From a virus, in the IMG/VR virus record IMGVR_UViG_3300044825_001003, positions 38,749 to 102,748 of that record: 64,000 nt of DNA. The stretch is one strand, 5' to 3'. This document shows positions 18,001 through 26,235 of the stretch, in pieces. Both the position numbers and the translations under genes were made by a program. The notes below the pieces were generated by a model. That model was not told the origin of the DNA and did not search any database. It saw nothing but the letters and a program-made list of their open reading frames with translations. Numbering within the stretch: position 1 is the first letter of the stretch; the number at the start of each line of letters is the position of its first letter.

Positions 18001-19194
18001 GACGGCATATGGAAGCAGCGCGTTGTTGTCGAAGGTACTCAGGAGGACAGGAACTTTAACTGCACCCTCAATCCTGCGATCACCTTCCAGACGATGCGCC
18101 TTCAGGTAAATCAAGATCAGATTCCAACCGGAGGAAGGTTCCAGCTTTGGGAATACAAGCCAATATTCCGTCCATCGGATAAAGGCCCGGTATACCACAC
18201 GTTTGACTGGGACAATCTTGAGCACCCATATGACAAGAAGATCAGCGAGGTCACGATTGAGTTCGAGACAAACGGCAAGGATGTAGTTGTAGTTCTTGAT
18301 ACGATCACCGGAGTTAACGGCAATACAGAAAATCTAGCCGTACAAAGCTTCACTCTAAACTCTACTGGTCGCGGATACAAGACCTTCCCCATTCCAGAGA
18401 CAATCTGCAAGATGGTAAGAATCCGCGCGTTATCCACAGGCGGTAGGGCAAATCGACTCGACCCTGACTTTAAGATGTGGGGATACAGGTTCGGCAATAC
18501 TGTCCCGTATCCACCAGATATCCAGAGGTTTACCGAGTGGACCGATCTTGAATACCCTTGCGACAAGATCTTCCGGGGCGTCGGACTGACGATTGACACT
18601 GGTGGTGTTGATTGTACTGTAACGCTTGAAGTTGACGGGGTAGCCAAGCAGACTTTTACGGTAAACACAACTAGCGCGGCGCGGCAAACATTTCTCACGG
18701 CTCAAAATGGAGTCGAAATTATTGGCAAGATGTATCGTCTTACTTTCACTCCTGGTACTGGAGGGAAGGCTCAGGTATTCTCGGCTCCACAGTTTAACAC
18801 CGTAAAGGACTCTTGCCCGTTCGTGTTCCTCGATAGCTACGAGCAAGGTCTTGGAAGTGCTGGATACTCAGTCCTTAAGCAATTCTGGGCTGACTACAAA
18901 TGCGATGGAAGTATCACGATCAAGTTCTACAACGAGGAGAATGTATTATTCTACTCAAAGACTCTGGGAGCGCACGCCTCAAGAGACGTGGAAAGATTCT
19001 ATCTTCCCTCAATCAACAACGGCGTAATCAACAAGAGCAAGAAGCACCGTATTACAATAGAAGCTGTAGACCCCACGAAGCCGTTTAAGTGGTATCGAGA
19101 CACGTCCCGGCTGGAGTATATCAACCTATCGGCAGACCAGCGCCAAGGCTACTACCAGTTCATTCCGTGGACCAACATGCAACTCCCGGTGTAA
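12091..19194 (+). CDS. Giant tail hub/nozzle-like protein with three-fold repeat
   Basis: 2367 residues, about three times the length of typical podovirus nozzle or tail-stabilisation proteins. The first 950 residues look like a beta-propeller hub: the start 'GVVQKIDINQLQDGQYSFLL' and 'EGSLSPRYGSRNL', then repeated Trp/Tyr blades such as 'IWFLSNDGIYAWGGG' and 'LLYSSKTGRPESFPV'. From about residue 1104 to 2228 there are at least eleven beta-sandwich units of 95-115 residues, each opening with W-x-D-[LF]-x-[YH]. They are ordered C, ABC, ABC, ABC, A. The C-terminal 140 residues are a different domain. The repeats probably make a long shaft or host-facing lattice; the function is inferred. Confidence 0.6.
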   Translation: MAQNVTQRFPFSNKGVVQKIDINQLQDGQYSFLLNTVSEQEGSLSPRYGSRNLPGEWKASNGSTTVATPSVINTLHVTQIGATADPTIYAVGGVNIFRKDGELSNYRKVADSITGNSKRIGMSTYKIDQASTSGVTYIGTGYNTHTYGGSSYFRGMLRDSGKTGEDSYYWGILPPAAPAIATPGSVVTKSVIVDGSASYTGDPGSGPPVTLTVNSTRVTGNITSATEQPTGSKFYKLVLSPSSTEWLPGMFVKDAGGQASIIEKVDSAGAIYAYFDTAPSTSITALTSGTATGAAGLMYTATSGAITADLSFGGVDAEGYISDDTVGFSFYTSTPEKIYDIRLRLYTGSSSNSYYEKAISPGPVQDLQNAATGNSFQNPENADTQALDNGASDSVGATNVPLPTGENINYDPIQTGLTPTYLAPMKRGVGGWSQVEISKRSFIAVGQSATNDGGGAGNLSWANITKVEVLVRPITTTDVVVFKLGAVFAYGGKGVNSNYSAKLTPYSYVYTYKNPTTGAESNPSIEMIAESGINIVRQGIGVTVLGITNGGFDTGVSQICIYRQGGSFTDGFYRRVGVITNPGATYTTFMDTADDLSIIGAPIADFDNDAPVTSDLGFEYKGAIATANISKGSSPVTVNVTGVSYPSGGDLRTILTPGTIVNIGGGIATSTGKQESCIVASVSASSFTTYVQHDHLIGESIIWDTNAGIAGDILCSAFNRMWVAGDPNNRHLLYSSKTGRPESFPVINQGTGNPHVLAVSSPDNPINGIAEFNGEIVCLCQNGIYTVRLDNGRLVGPFKTPANRGLVLKYAWGYVDNEIWFLSNDGIYAWGGGAVRKVSFAIDFVFNKKTVNGIAYFDRNNSTYYPMCNIQQKGNEVFFNYINSDGWFYILRYHILFDRWSVDEVYDPASNISKTENGIPLRAVSVTAIFAEKASNKLYAAKTIETGTSPSFTYTASLIEYDVIGIHRDAVTNIADPYASGTSVYYEVKTKFYDMGASLTKKNFTDIGIEYTSGSIDSNNNPVNDNTFNYKLYYDYASTADASDSKVIPSSPASRNIAEFPLQQAGSPLASAGKEARSVMFALWGVSKAYNTFHNFAFTFIPLSEIIKGRVTDWDDLGHPFDKRLFNVTIEYDNSNTELVLYLDTVSGLNSTTTTLAQQTITLAAKSGRAKSSIPITADIIAKLVRLRPKVATVDYQIFNYSFQKEDYPRDIVNNTDWSDLGYPYEKRLYQLYINCDTNSQNVSVDIEADGAVLQTVTVNGSATNRMQTIPINKDLIGKLIRLKVSGSIPAGGKFQLFDFKFDYEKLPQPTVLSTPWNDFGYDYLKYAEQISFDVNTNNQVVPVSIYGDGVLMQTVNVTGTQANRNQIITLNPALTFRTMRLEVGVIPAGGRFQLWDYRPIFRPADKGEVYHTFDWDDLQYPYDKKLTEVSIEFETGASDDVKIALDILSGVDGNTRTLAFQTLTLPNTSGARGFKTFPINETVCKMIRIRAIGSGSPTTSVLPATFKMYGYKFGNVVQYPADIVNFTDWSDLGYQYEKRLYQLYVNCDTNGQNVSVNIEADGTVLQTVTINGTATNRMQPIPINKDLIGKLIRLNVVSVPAGGKFQLFDYKFDFESLPKPIVLSTPWSDFGYDYLKYAEQISFDVNTNNQVVPVSIYGDGVLMQTVNVTGTQANRNQIITLNPALTFRTMRLEVGTVPAGGRFQLWDYRPIFRPADKGEVYHTFDWDDLQYPYDKKLTEVTIEFETGAADDVKIALDTLSGLNGTTQTLAFQTLTLPNTSGIRGFKTFAIPETVCKMIRIRAIGSGSPTTAVLPASFKMYGYKFGNVIQYPADIVNFTDWSDLGYEYEKRFYQLYVNCDTNGQNVTVNIEGDGAVLQAVTINGTATNRMQAIPMNKDLIAKLVRLNVVSIPAGGKFQLFDQKFEYENLPKPIILSTPWTDFGYDYMKYAEQITFDVNTNGYQIPVDIYCDGIWKQRVVVEGTQEDRNFNCTLNPAITFQTMRLQVNQDQIPTGGRFQLWEYKPIFRPSDKGPVYHTFDWDNLEHPYDKKISEVTIEFETNGKDVVVVLDTITGVNGNTENLAVQSFTLNSTGRGYKTFPIPETICKMVRIRALSTGGRANRLDPDFKMWGYRFGNTVPYPPDIQRFTEWTDLEYPCDKIFRGVGLTIDTGGVDCTVTLEVDGVAKQTFTVNTTSAARQTFLTAQNGVEIIGKMYRLTFTPGTGGKAQVFSAPQFNTVKDSCPFVFLDSYEQGLGSAGYSVLKQFWADYKCDGSITIKFYNEENVLFYSKTLGAHASRDVERFYLPSINNGVINKSKKHRITIEAVDPTKPFKWYRDTSRLEYINLSADQRQGYYQFIPWTNMQLPV
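15420..18770 (+). repeat. In-gene ABC domain repeats, 933-bp period
   Basis: Three tandem copies of an A-B-C domain triplet lie inside the giant tail gene. Equivalent B starts are at 16030, 16963 and 17896, exactly 933 bases (311 codons) apart; A-domain Trp codons are at 15742, 16678 and 17611 (936 and 933). An extra C-like unit precedes them and an extra A-like unit follows. Copies 1 and 2 are nearly identical in protein but strongly different in DNA; copy 3 has diverged in protein. Confidence 0.9.
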
Positions 19195-19197
19195 TAG

Positions 19198-22100
19198 ATG
19201 GAAACAAAAGAACCAGATAGCAGGCTGTCGGTAAGGAAAGAAGACCTGGATGACCAGGAGCTTTACCGATTAAATCAAGTCATCAACGATCTTTACTCTA
19301 AGGTCTCTACGGCCAGAGATGAGACGGCTGATGCTGCGGGTAAATTCACCCGGTCTGGTGTAATCAAGTCACCCAATGACCAATCCACTAACCCTGTCCC
19401 TATTCTTCCTTCTACCGGGATACCTCAACCCGGAGCCGGTGATTGGACTCTTAATTCGGTAGTTTACTCAGCCGGAGAAGACGGTCTTCAGTATGGCTTT
19501 GCTAGTGCGACTATCTCTAATAAGTCGGCAGCAGTTGACTACTACTCCATGTTTATCCAGGACTACTCTTCTGGATATGTGGATACGAACGGAACCGCCG
19601 TCACTCTGACTGCCGCCAGTAAAGAAGCTGGAAATACTTTTGAGAACTGTGTAGCTAATCAGGTAATTAATATCAACGGGGTAGCTTATACTATTGCAAG
19701 CGCCCCGGTTTCTCCTTTTGAGAGCCTAACTTTAACTACTAGCGCTGGGGTCCAATCAAATGTATACTTCAACCTTAATCCAGTAAACGGCGGCAAATGG
19801 GAAGAGATTGCTTCCGATGCAGAAGCAGGAACTTGGCAACTTCGACCGCCTACTGGATGGGACGTTCCTTGCTGTATCACCGCAAGTACTAAAGACGAAA
19901 AGACCTACCAGCCGGAAGATAACGTAAACTACAAGCGCCTTGTATTTGCTCCATGGGCCGACGCTCCACAGGTGACGAACTTTAGCGTGACCGTTGAGCA
20001 GCAAGACCCAACTACAACGGACATCCCTAGCGGAAAATTTGTCGTAAATTTCACAAAGCCGCTTGACCCAGAATATTACTACGCTTCAGTTGAGCGCTTG
20101 TGGTACGTCAATAGTTCTTTTACCGGGAATATAGGAGCTACCGCAGTTGTAGATATTGTCGGAAACACGGTTACGTACAACTCTACTTCATCTATTTATG
20201 GAGCATACTTCAAGGGTCAGCTATTCAACAACATCCAGCCTGGGGACACTGTATATATAGATGTCGGGCCAAGCCTGCCGGAAACAAGTTCCTATATTGT
20301 CTCTGAAGTCATCAGCAATACTCAGATAAAACTAACAACAAACCCACCAGCGGGAACAGAGCGGCTTTTTGCTCAATGGGGTAGAGTAGCTGGGGAGATA
20401 AATCCTTTCACGCAAACAGACTACTGGCCCTTGCCTACTTCGGCAGAATACTGGAAATTCAGGTGTAGATCTGTAAACCATAGGGAAATCGCAAACAACA
20501 CCGCATTCCCAACTTCAAATGTAACCGTCCCTGCCTCTGGCGGAATCACGCCACTAACCCCAGCTACTCAGCCTGGATCTGGCGACTGGTCATTAAACGC
20601 ATTACAGTATTCGACCGACGAAGCTGGCAACTCTTCGATCTTTGTTAGCGCCACGATTACGACCCCAGCGGCAAACGCAGATTATTATTCACTTTTCTGG
20701 CAGCGAACATCGACTCCTGTTTCTGGAGACTGGATTGAAATTGCTGCTGATGCTACGGCTGGCACTTGGCAAGAATGGCCTTCGGCTGGTGCGACTTACG
20801 TTGTCGCTATCGCCGCAAACAAAAACACCTATAAGCTTGACCAGCCAGACGAAAGTATCCCGTCTTACTATAAGAGCCTTGTCATTCCGGCATGGGGTCC
20901 AGCGGATCAGGTAACCGGATTTTCCGTTACCGTTGAAACTCAAAACAGGGCTGGAATACCTAGCGGAAGATTCGTATTTAACTTTACAAAGCCATCCGAC
21001 CCTGACTACTACTACGCACAGATATCAAGGATCGCCACAGATGCGACCTACACCCCTCTGCCTGGAGCGGTTTATGGAGTAGTAGCCGGAGAGGTAAACC
21101 CAACAAAACAAACAGATTGGTGGCCTCTTCCTGCAACTGCTGAGTATTGGACATTCAAATCGGAATCGGTAAATTACCGAAAGGAATTTAACACAACTTC
21201 AGCGCCAATATCAAATGTATCGGTATCCACTAGCAGTGGCATTACGCAGATTGCGCCAGCAACTATTACGACAGCAGCTTTTGCTTCTACAATTCGGCCA
21301 GTTGATCTTGTATCTACGGCCTCTATATCCGTTAGTTCTATAGTTGTAGCTTCTAATACTGGGACTGTAACCACATCCTCCGCTCATGGACTTGCAAGCG
21401 GAAGACAGGTAGCAATATTTGGAGGAACAGGGACAAGCTCTAAGCTAAACGGTCTATATGCGATTACCGTAACTGGCGCAAATACATTCACTATCACAAC
21501 TTCAGGCGTATCCAATGGCACGTATAGCGCCGGGCTAAGTGAGGTTCCGCTTCCATCGCTTCCATCGGCTACATATCCAAGTGGGGCTGTAGCATTTATG
21601 ACGGCCAACACCAAGCTGTATAGATCTAATGGAACCTCTTGGACGTCGGCTGCTGACGGTAGCGATATTATCTCCAACTCTATCACCGCTGGCCAGATCG
21701 CCGCTGGGGCTATCAGCACGACAGAGTTGTTTGCCGGTGAAATATTGGTCGGCCAGGGCAGCGGGAAGCCAACTAGATTTAAGGTAGTAGACTCAAGCAG
21801 TAATACAATTGGCTTTATTGGGGATGATAGCAGCATTCCTTTTGTTGGTGCGTATTTCGTCAACCTTAGGATTGGGCCAAATATCAGCACCCCTATTATC
21901 TCGGCAAGTTCTTCTGGTGTCTCTATAAATGGAGCAACTTTCTCGCTTGCTGCGAATGGGATTACGACCACAATAGACAATACCACGTCTGGCGGATATA
22001 CCGCTGGGCTGAGAATAGTAAATACAGCAGCAGATAAACTGATCCAGCTAGGTCTTGACGGCCCATCTAATTACCCATCTTTCAGAGTAAACGACACGTC

Positions 22101-25100
22101 CGCTAATTCTGGGTTTGTTTTATCCGTAACGAATACTGGAGGGTCTGCTACATTCAATGATTTAGCTGGCTCAAGCGGCGTAGAAATACAGGGCCAGTAT
22201 TCTACGTATACTACAGGCGGTTTCCGTGGGTCTATTACCACTGGCAGAATCCAGGCAACTAGAGAGTTTCAACTTGGCAGTACCGCTACCGCAGGATATG
22301 TATTAACCACCGACGCCCAAGGCGTAGGCACTTGGCAATCTCTTCCAGGCGGGGGGATATCTTCAATAAATTCCCAGACCGGTCCTGCTATAACAATTGC
22401 AGCAAGTACTGGTATTTCGATTGCTTCTGCCACAAACACAATAACCATTACCAATAGTGGCGTCACATCCCTGACTGGCACTACTAATCAGGTAAATGTA
22501 TCAGCATCGACAGGCTCGGTGACTCTAAGCCTGCCGCAAGATATCGCAACTACGTCATCGCCAACCTTTACAGCCGTCAATACCGCTACAGTTGGCCCGA
22601 CCTCAGCTACCGCTCTCAACCTTAGAACGGACAATACTACCAGATGGTCAATTGATTCTGCGGGGATGCTTTCTCCAGGGGCAAATGATACCTATGACAT
22701 TGGCTTAACTGGAACCAGGGTTAGGACTATATATTCCAGAGCTGGAGAGTTTTACGTTTCTGGAGGGACTTCAACCAGCGACTACCTGACCACCAGGAAG
22801 TTAAATATTTATGATTCAACCGGGACTAACGCCGGATGGGACATACAAGCCACCGCCAGCCTTACCAGTTCACTGTTAATAAGGGACAATTCCGGTAACT
22901 CGGTAATTCAGTTCGTAAGAACGACCGGCTCTGACTATGCAGATGTATACGTAGACCTTCTACCAAGTCCAAATAACGGGCAAAAACTAGGCAGCGCTTC
23001 TTACATGTGGAGCGCTATCCACGTCACGGATATATACACATCTGGCGGAAGCGTATACGGGAGTCTCGATCCAGCAGCTACCAACACCTACACTATCGGC
23101 AGTACATCAAAGAGGTGGTCTCAGGTAAATACGGTTGCACTTAACGCAACAGGTACAATTACGTTTCCAACTGGCGCTTCAAACGGATACGTCTGGACTT
23201 CCGATGCTTCTGGCGTAGGTAGCTGGCAAGCTGTTTCTGGCTCAAGTCAATGGACTACCAGTGGATCGGATATATATCGAAGCACCGGGATAGTCACTGT
23301 CGGCGCTACTACGCCAACTGTTCGACTTGGACAGAATTTCAACGTAAACTACTCTAATGATTACTCCGGTATAGCTATAAACACTTGGTCTAGTACCGGA
23401 AGCCATGGGTCTATCGTAGATTTTAACAAGTCTGCCTCGTCAACAATCGGAACCCAATCAGCAGTAGCAAGCGGCAACTCTCTAGGCTTATTAGTATTTA
23501 GAGGTTCTGACGGAACTTCATTCCAGAGATCTTCTGAAATAATTGCAGAAGTTGACTCTTCCGTATCTTCAGGCATAGTCCCTGGTAGGATTTCGCTAAG
23601 GACAGCAAATTCTTCAGGTGTGATGACCGACAGGGTAAGAATTGATTCAACTGGCAAAATAGGCTTTGGAACAACCACTCCATCCCAACCTATTAACGCA
23701 TCAGTTACAGACTCTAGCACTGGGGCTACCAGCAGTATTAGCGGAAGCGATACCTTGGCTGGGTATTACGGTCAGACGTTCGCTTCTCCAAGCTCTAATC
23801 CGGCAGGAATAAGACTATATACCAGTGCGTATCAAGAAGTAACATCGACAACTGGTGGCGCGAATGTGACGGTGAGTGGCTCTGTTTCTCGCGCGAATCA
23901 TTCTGGTTCGACATTAATTGCAGCCGCTTACGGATCTCAGTCCTTTGTGTTTAACTCAGGCACTGGCAATATAGATTCCGCAGTCGGGCACCTTTATGGA
24001 ACCTATATTGTAGGATCTGGAAATATAGTAAACAATTTTGGGATCGTCGTAGGAACCCCCGTATTAACTAGTTCTGGTACTATAACCAACAACTATGGAA
24101 TCTATATTCAAGACCAGAATATAGGCACTACTAAATGGGGAATTTATGTAGACGGAAGCAGTGTAAATAGCTACTTCGCGGGTAGGATCGGTATCGGCGC
24201 AACTCCAGATGCACTATTAACTGTTAATACAATTGCAAGTTTCGGCGACGGCGCAGCAGCCACTCCATCCATCGCACACAAGGGAGACTTGAACACAGGG
24301 TTTTGGTTCCCCGCTGCGGATACAATAGCTGCTTCGACCGCTGGGGTCGAAAGGTGGAGGATAAACTCTTCAGGCGTCCTTGTTCCAGGAGCAAGTGACA
24401 CTTATGATATTGGCGTTACCTCTCCATCTTTGAATAGAGCTAGGAATATCTACTCTCAATCTATCAACACGGCAAGCGTAGATGTTGTCAGCGGTACGTC
24501 TGTCTCTTCATACTGGAGGCATTCGCTTTCTGGATCTAGCACATACAGGCTCAGCAGCGGAGGAGGCAGCCCTCAAATAGAATTACAGGCCACTGTAGTC
24601 AGCTCTAGCAATACACAATTCGGCATAAGGGGCACGCTATATCCTTTAGATACAACCGGATCCAATGGAGATTTAGGGTATTCTTCAATTCCATGGAGAT
24701 CCCTGTATATTAACGGCTTAATCAGCGCAAACGGATCGGTGGGGAGTAACGGGCAACTCCTATCTACCAATGGAACGACACTCGCTCAATGGGTCAATAT
24801 CACCAGCCAGCTTACCGGAGGAACCGGAGTTACTATCAGCGGGACAACTAACGCTACCATTTCTATCGGTCAAGCAGTTGGCACTACAAGTAATGTTACG
24901 TTTAATAGTATTACCCTGGCCAATGGTAACACTAATGGCATATCGCTTAAAGATACAGGCGGAACAGCCAGGGTGTGCCTCACTATTGGCTCCGATAACA
25001 ATCTATACCTAGACAACAATGATTCAACGTATGACATCTACATCAGACCAGGGGCCAGCCGGTACACCTTCGTGGACGGAGCTTACTTCGCCCCATTCAC

Positions 25101-25269
25101 GAACAACGGCATAAGCCTTGGATACAACGGACAAGGATGGTCGAATGTATATTCTTATGCGTACTGGGCTCACAACGGAACAAGTTGGACGGCTGGCTGG
25201 ACTGGAACATTTACCGCAGACGGCCAAACCGTGACAGTCCAAGATGGAATCATTACAAATGTTGTATAA
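19198..25269 (+). CDS. Giant tail fibre / receptor-binding protein
   Basis: 2023 residues. After a helical start (about 1-45) come two related fibronectin-like blocks opening 'GAGDWTLNSVVYS' (about 80) and 'GSGDWSLNALQYS' (about 460); the first is enlarged by two beta inserts. A linker 'ITAGQIAAGAISTTELFAGE' (about 825) is of a kind common in tail-tip and fibre proteins. The remaining 1150 residues are Gly/Ser/Thr/Asn-rich, with repeated [YL]-x-[IL]-G-x(5-8)-R/W-x-x-[IV]-Y motifs (about 1175, 1300, 1740, 1825, 1985) typical of trimeric fibre shafts. No C-terminal chaperone domain is seen. The likely role is host binding. Confidence 0.7.
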   Translation: METKEPDSRLSVRKEDLDDQELYRLNQVINDLYSKVSTARDETADAAGKFTRSGVIKSPNDQSTNPVPILPSTGIPQPGAGDWTLNSVVYSAGEDGLQYGFASATISNKSAAVDYYSMFIQDYSSGYVDTNGTAVTLTAASKEAGNTFENCVANQVININGVAYTIASAPVSPFESLTLTTSAGVQSNVYFNLNPVNGGKWEEIASDAEAGTWQLRPPTGWDVPCCITASTKDEKTYQPEDNVNYKRLVFAPWADAPQVTNFSVTVEQQDPTTTDIPSGKFVVNFTKPLDPEYYYASVERLWYVNSSFTGNIGATAVVDIVGNTVTYNSTSSIYGAYFKGQLFNNIQPGDTVYIDVGPSLPETSSYIVSEVISNTQIKLTTNPPAGTERLFAQWGRVAGEINPFTQTDYWPLPTSAEYWKFRCRSVNHREIANNTAFPTSNVTVPASGGITPLTPATQPGSGDWSLNALQYSTDEAGNSSIFVSATITTPAANADYYSLFWQRTSTPVSGDWIEIAADATAGTWQEWPSAGATYVVAIAANKNTYKLDQPDESIPSYYKSLVIPAWGPADQVTGFSVTVETQNRAGIPSGRFVFNFTKPSDPDYYYAQISRIATDATYTPLPGAVYGVVAGEVNPTKQTDWWPLPATAEYWTFKSESVNYRKEFNTTSAPISNVSVSTSSGITQIAPATITTAAFASTIRPVDLVSTASISVSSIVVASNTGTVTTSSAHGLASGRQVAIFGGTGTSSKLNGLYAITVTGANTFTITTSGVSNGTYSAGLSEVPLPSLPSATYPSGAVAFMTANTKLYRSNGTSWTSAADGSDIISNSITAGQIAAGAISTTELFAGEILVGQGSGKPTRFKVVDSSSNTIGFIGDDSSIPFVGAYFVNLRIGPNISTPIISASSSGVSINGATFSLAANGITTTIDNTTSGGYTAGLRIVNTAADKLIQLGLDGPSNYPSFRVNDTSANSGFVLSVTNTGGSATFNDLAGSSGVEIQGQYSTYTTGGFRGSITTGRIQATREFQLGSTATAGYVLTTDAQGVGTWQSLPGGGISSINSQTGPAITIAASTGISIASATNTITITNSGVTSLTGTTNQVNVSASTGSVTLSLPQDIATTSSPTFTAVNTATVGPTSATALNLRTDNTTRWSIDSAGMLSPGANDTYDIGLTGTRVRTIYSRAGEFYVSGGTSTSDYLTTRKLNIYDSTGTNAGWDIQATASLTSSLLIRDNSGNSVIQFVRTTGSDYADVYVDLLPSPNNGQKLGSASYMWSAIHVTDIYTSGGSVYGSLDPAATNTYTIGSTSKRWSQVNTVALNATGTITFPTGASNGYVWTSDASGVGSWQAVSGSSQWTTSGSDIYRSTGIVTVGATTPTVRLGQNFNVNYSNDYSGIAINTWSSTGSHGSIVDFNKSASSTIGTQSAVASGNSLGLLVFRGSDGTSFQRSSEIIAEVDSSVSSGIVPGRISLRTANSSGVMTDRVRIDSTGKIGFGTTTPSQPINASVTDSSTGATSSISGSDTLAGYYGQTFASPSSNPAGIRLYTSAYQEVTSTTGGANVTVSGSVSRANHSGSTLIAAAYGSQSFVFNSGTGNIDSAVGHLYGTYIVGSGNIVNNFGIVVGTPVLTSSGTITNNYGIYIQDQNIGTTKWGIYVDGSSVNSYFAGRIGIGATPDALLTVNTIASFGDGAAATPSIAHKGDLNTGFWFPAADTIAASTAGVERWRINSSGVLVPGASDTYDIGVTSPSLNRARNIYSQSINTASVDVVSGTSVSSYWRHSLSGSSTYRLSSGGGSPQIELQATVVSSSNTQFGIRGTLYPLDTTGSNGDLGYSSIPWRSLYINGLISANGSVGSNGQLLSTNGTTLAQWVNITSQLTGGTGVTISGTTNATISIGQAVGTTSNVTFNSITLANGNTNGISLKDTGGTARVCLTIGSDNNLYLDNNDSTYDIYIRPGASRYTFVDGAYFAPFTNNGISLGYNGQGWSNVYSYAYWAHNGTSWTAGWTGTFTADGQTVTVQDGIITNVV

Positions 25270-25276
25270 TGTCGAT

Positions 25277-25603
25277 ATGGCAACACTCGAATTAAGCGTC
25301 AAACAACGCATCCTACTCGAACTTCTTCTCGGTCAACAGCGTGGCTCTGTCGCTGATATTGAGGTCTTCTACGATATCAAGAACAAGCTGCGGGTGAAGG
25401 ACCGCGAACAATACCTACAGGCTCTACCCACTGGCGAGGTCATCATTGATGAGGTTTCTGCCAATGCTCAGGGTAGCGAGCATTTCAATCTGGAAAAGGA
25501 AGAGCGCAAGCGTCTGCTTGAACTGGTCTCTTCACACAAGAACTTTTCCCCTAACGATCTTGAGTGGGTTCTCCCGCTGAAGAAGCAACTGGAAGCAGCG
25601 TGA
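25277..25603 (+). CDS. Small unknown protein
   Basis: 108 residues from ATG 25277 (MATLELSVK), 7 bases after the fibre stop; an earlier in-frame ATG at 25244 would overlap the fibre gene and lacks a ribosome site. The protein is charged and helical (LELSVKQRILLELLLG; LEKEERKRLLELVSSHK). Its stop overlaps the GTG start of the next gene, so they are coupled. Not recognised; no membrane segment or metal motif is present. Confidence 0.65.
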   Translation: MATLELSVKQRILLELLLGQQRGSVADIEVFYDIKNKLRVKDREQYLQALPTGEVIIDEVSANAQGSEHFNLEKEERKRLLELVSSHKNFSPNDLEWVLPLKKQLEAA

Positions 25604-26235
25604 TTAAACTAATCCTGCTTGTGCTAACTGCAATTTCTTCAGTAGCGCAAGTTTATTCAGCAGCGACTAATCTGACCGTTGACCTAAAGGGAACGCCAGA
25701 CACTCGCCCCGATACATGGGGAACTGCTGGATATGCAGTAAAGGTAATCACGTTTAACCCGCCTCCTGGTTACAGGGTTCGGATTTTGCGCGTATACGGT
25801 GACTTCCTGGCTTGGCCTATCGGAAAGGTTGAGCCAGGAAAGTTTGCCGGTGTACTTCTAGGACTGCAAACTACCGCCCCGGAAGGCAGCGCACGAATGG
25901 ATTGGGGCGCTGATAACACCATGCTGTACATTCAAGATGCTACTGGCGGGAACCCATGCAGATCTGCATTTGACTACGATGTATCAGTCGGCGGTCTACT
26001 TGAGCCAGATAACAAACTACTGGTCAAGATGGCTGTGTGGCTCAACGACACTGGACTAGCTATTCACATGGAACCGTCCTTCGTAATGGTATACAGGTAC
26101 GAAAAGAATGATAACAATTACGCCCATCAACAGAAGCCCAAACCTGATCGGGTTGTGGTATCTGACTATGGCCCACTCGGGACGGGCCAATCAAGTGTTC
26201 TATTCGTTCCCCCACGACCTCAAGTTCGCCCTTGA
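25600..26235 (+). CDS. Exported unknown protein
   Basis: 211 residues from GTG 25600, which overlaps the previous stop (GTGA). Residues 1-21 form a clear signal peptide: Lys3, a Leu/Ile/Val core (LILLVLTAISSVA) and a likely cleavage after 'VYSA'. The mature part is beta-rich with Pro/Gly turns and two Trp-containing stretches (RPDTWGTAGYAVKVI; GDFLAWPIGKVEPG) and a single Cys. It is unusual to find a secreted protein among virion genes; it may be a periplasmic or surface factor, or a tail-tip protein routed through the membrane. Not recognised. Confidence 0.6.
   Translation: MIKLILLVLTAISSVAQVYSAATNLTVDLKGTPDTRPDTWGTAGYAVKVITFNPPPGYRVRILRVYGDFLAWPIGKVEPGKFAGVLLGLQTTAPEGSARMDWGADNTMLYIQDATGGNPCRSAFDYDVSVGGLLEPDNKLLVKMAVWLNDTGLAIHMEPSFVMVYRYEKNDNNYAHQQKPKPDRVVVSDYGPLGTGQSSVLFVPPRPQVRP

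Noticed and set aside
18117-18698. Long - strand open frame opposite the giant tail gene
   Set aside because: It mirrors the repeat region of a strongly supported + strand gene and shows no motif or ribosome site.
25244-25276. Upstream ATG extension of the small gene after the fibre
   Set aside because: It overlaps the fibre coding end and has no ribosome site; ATG 25277 is preferred.
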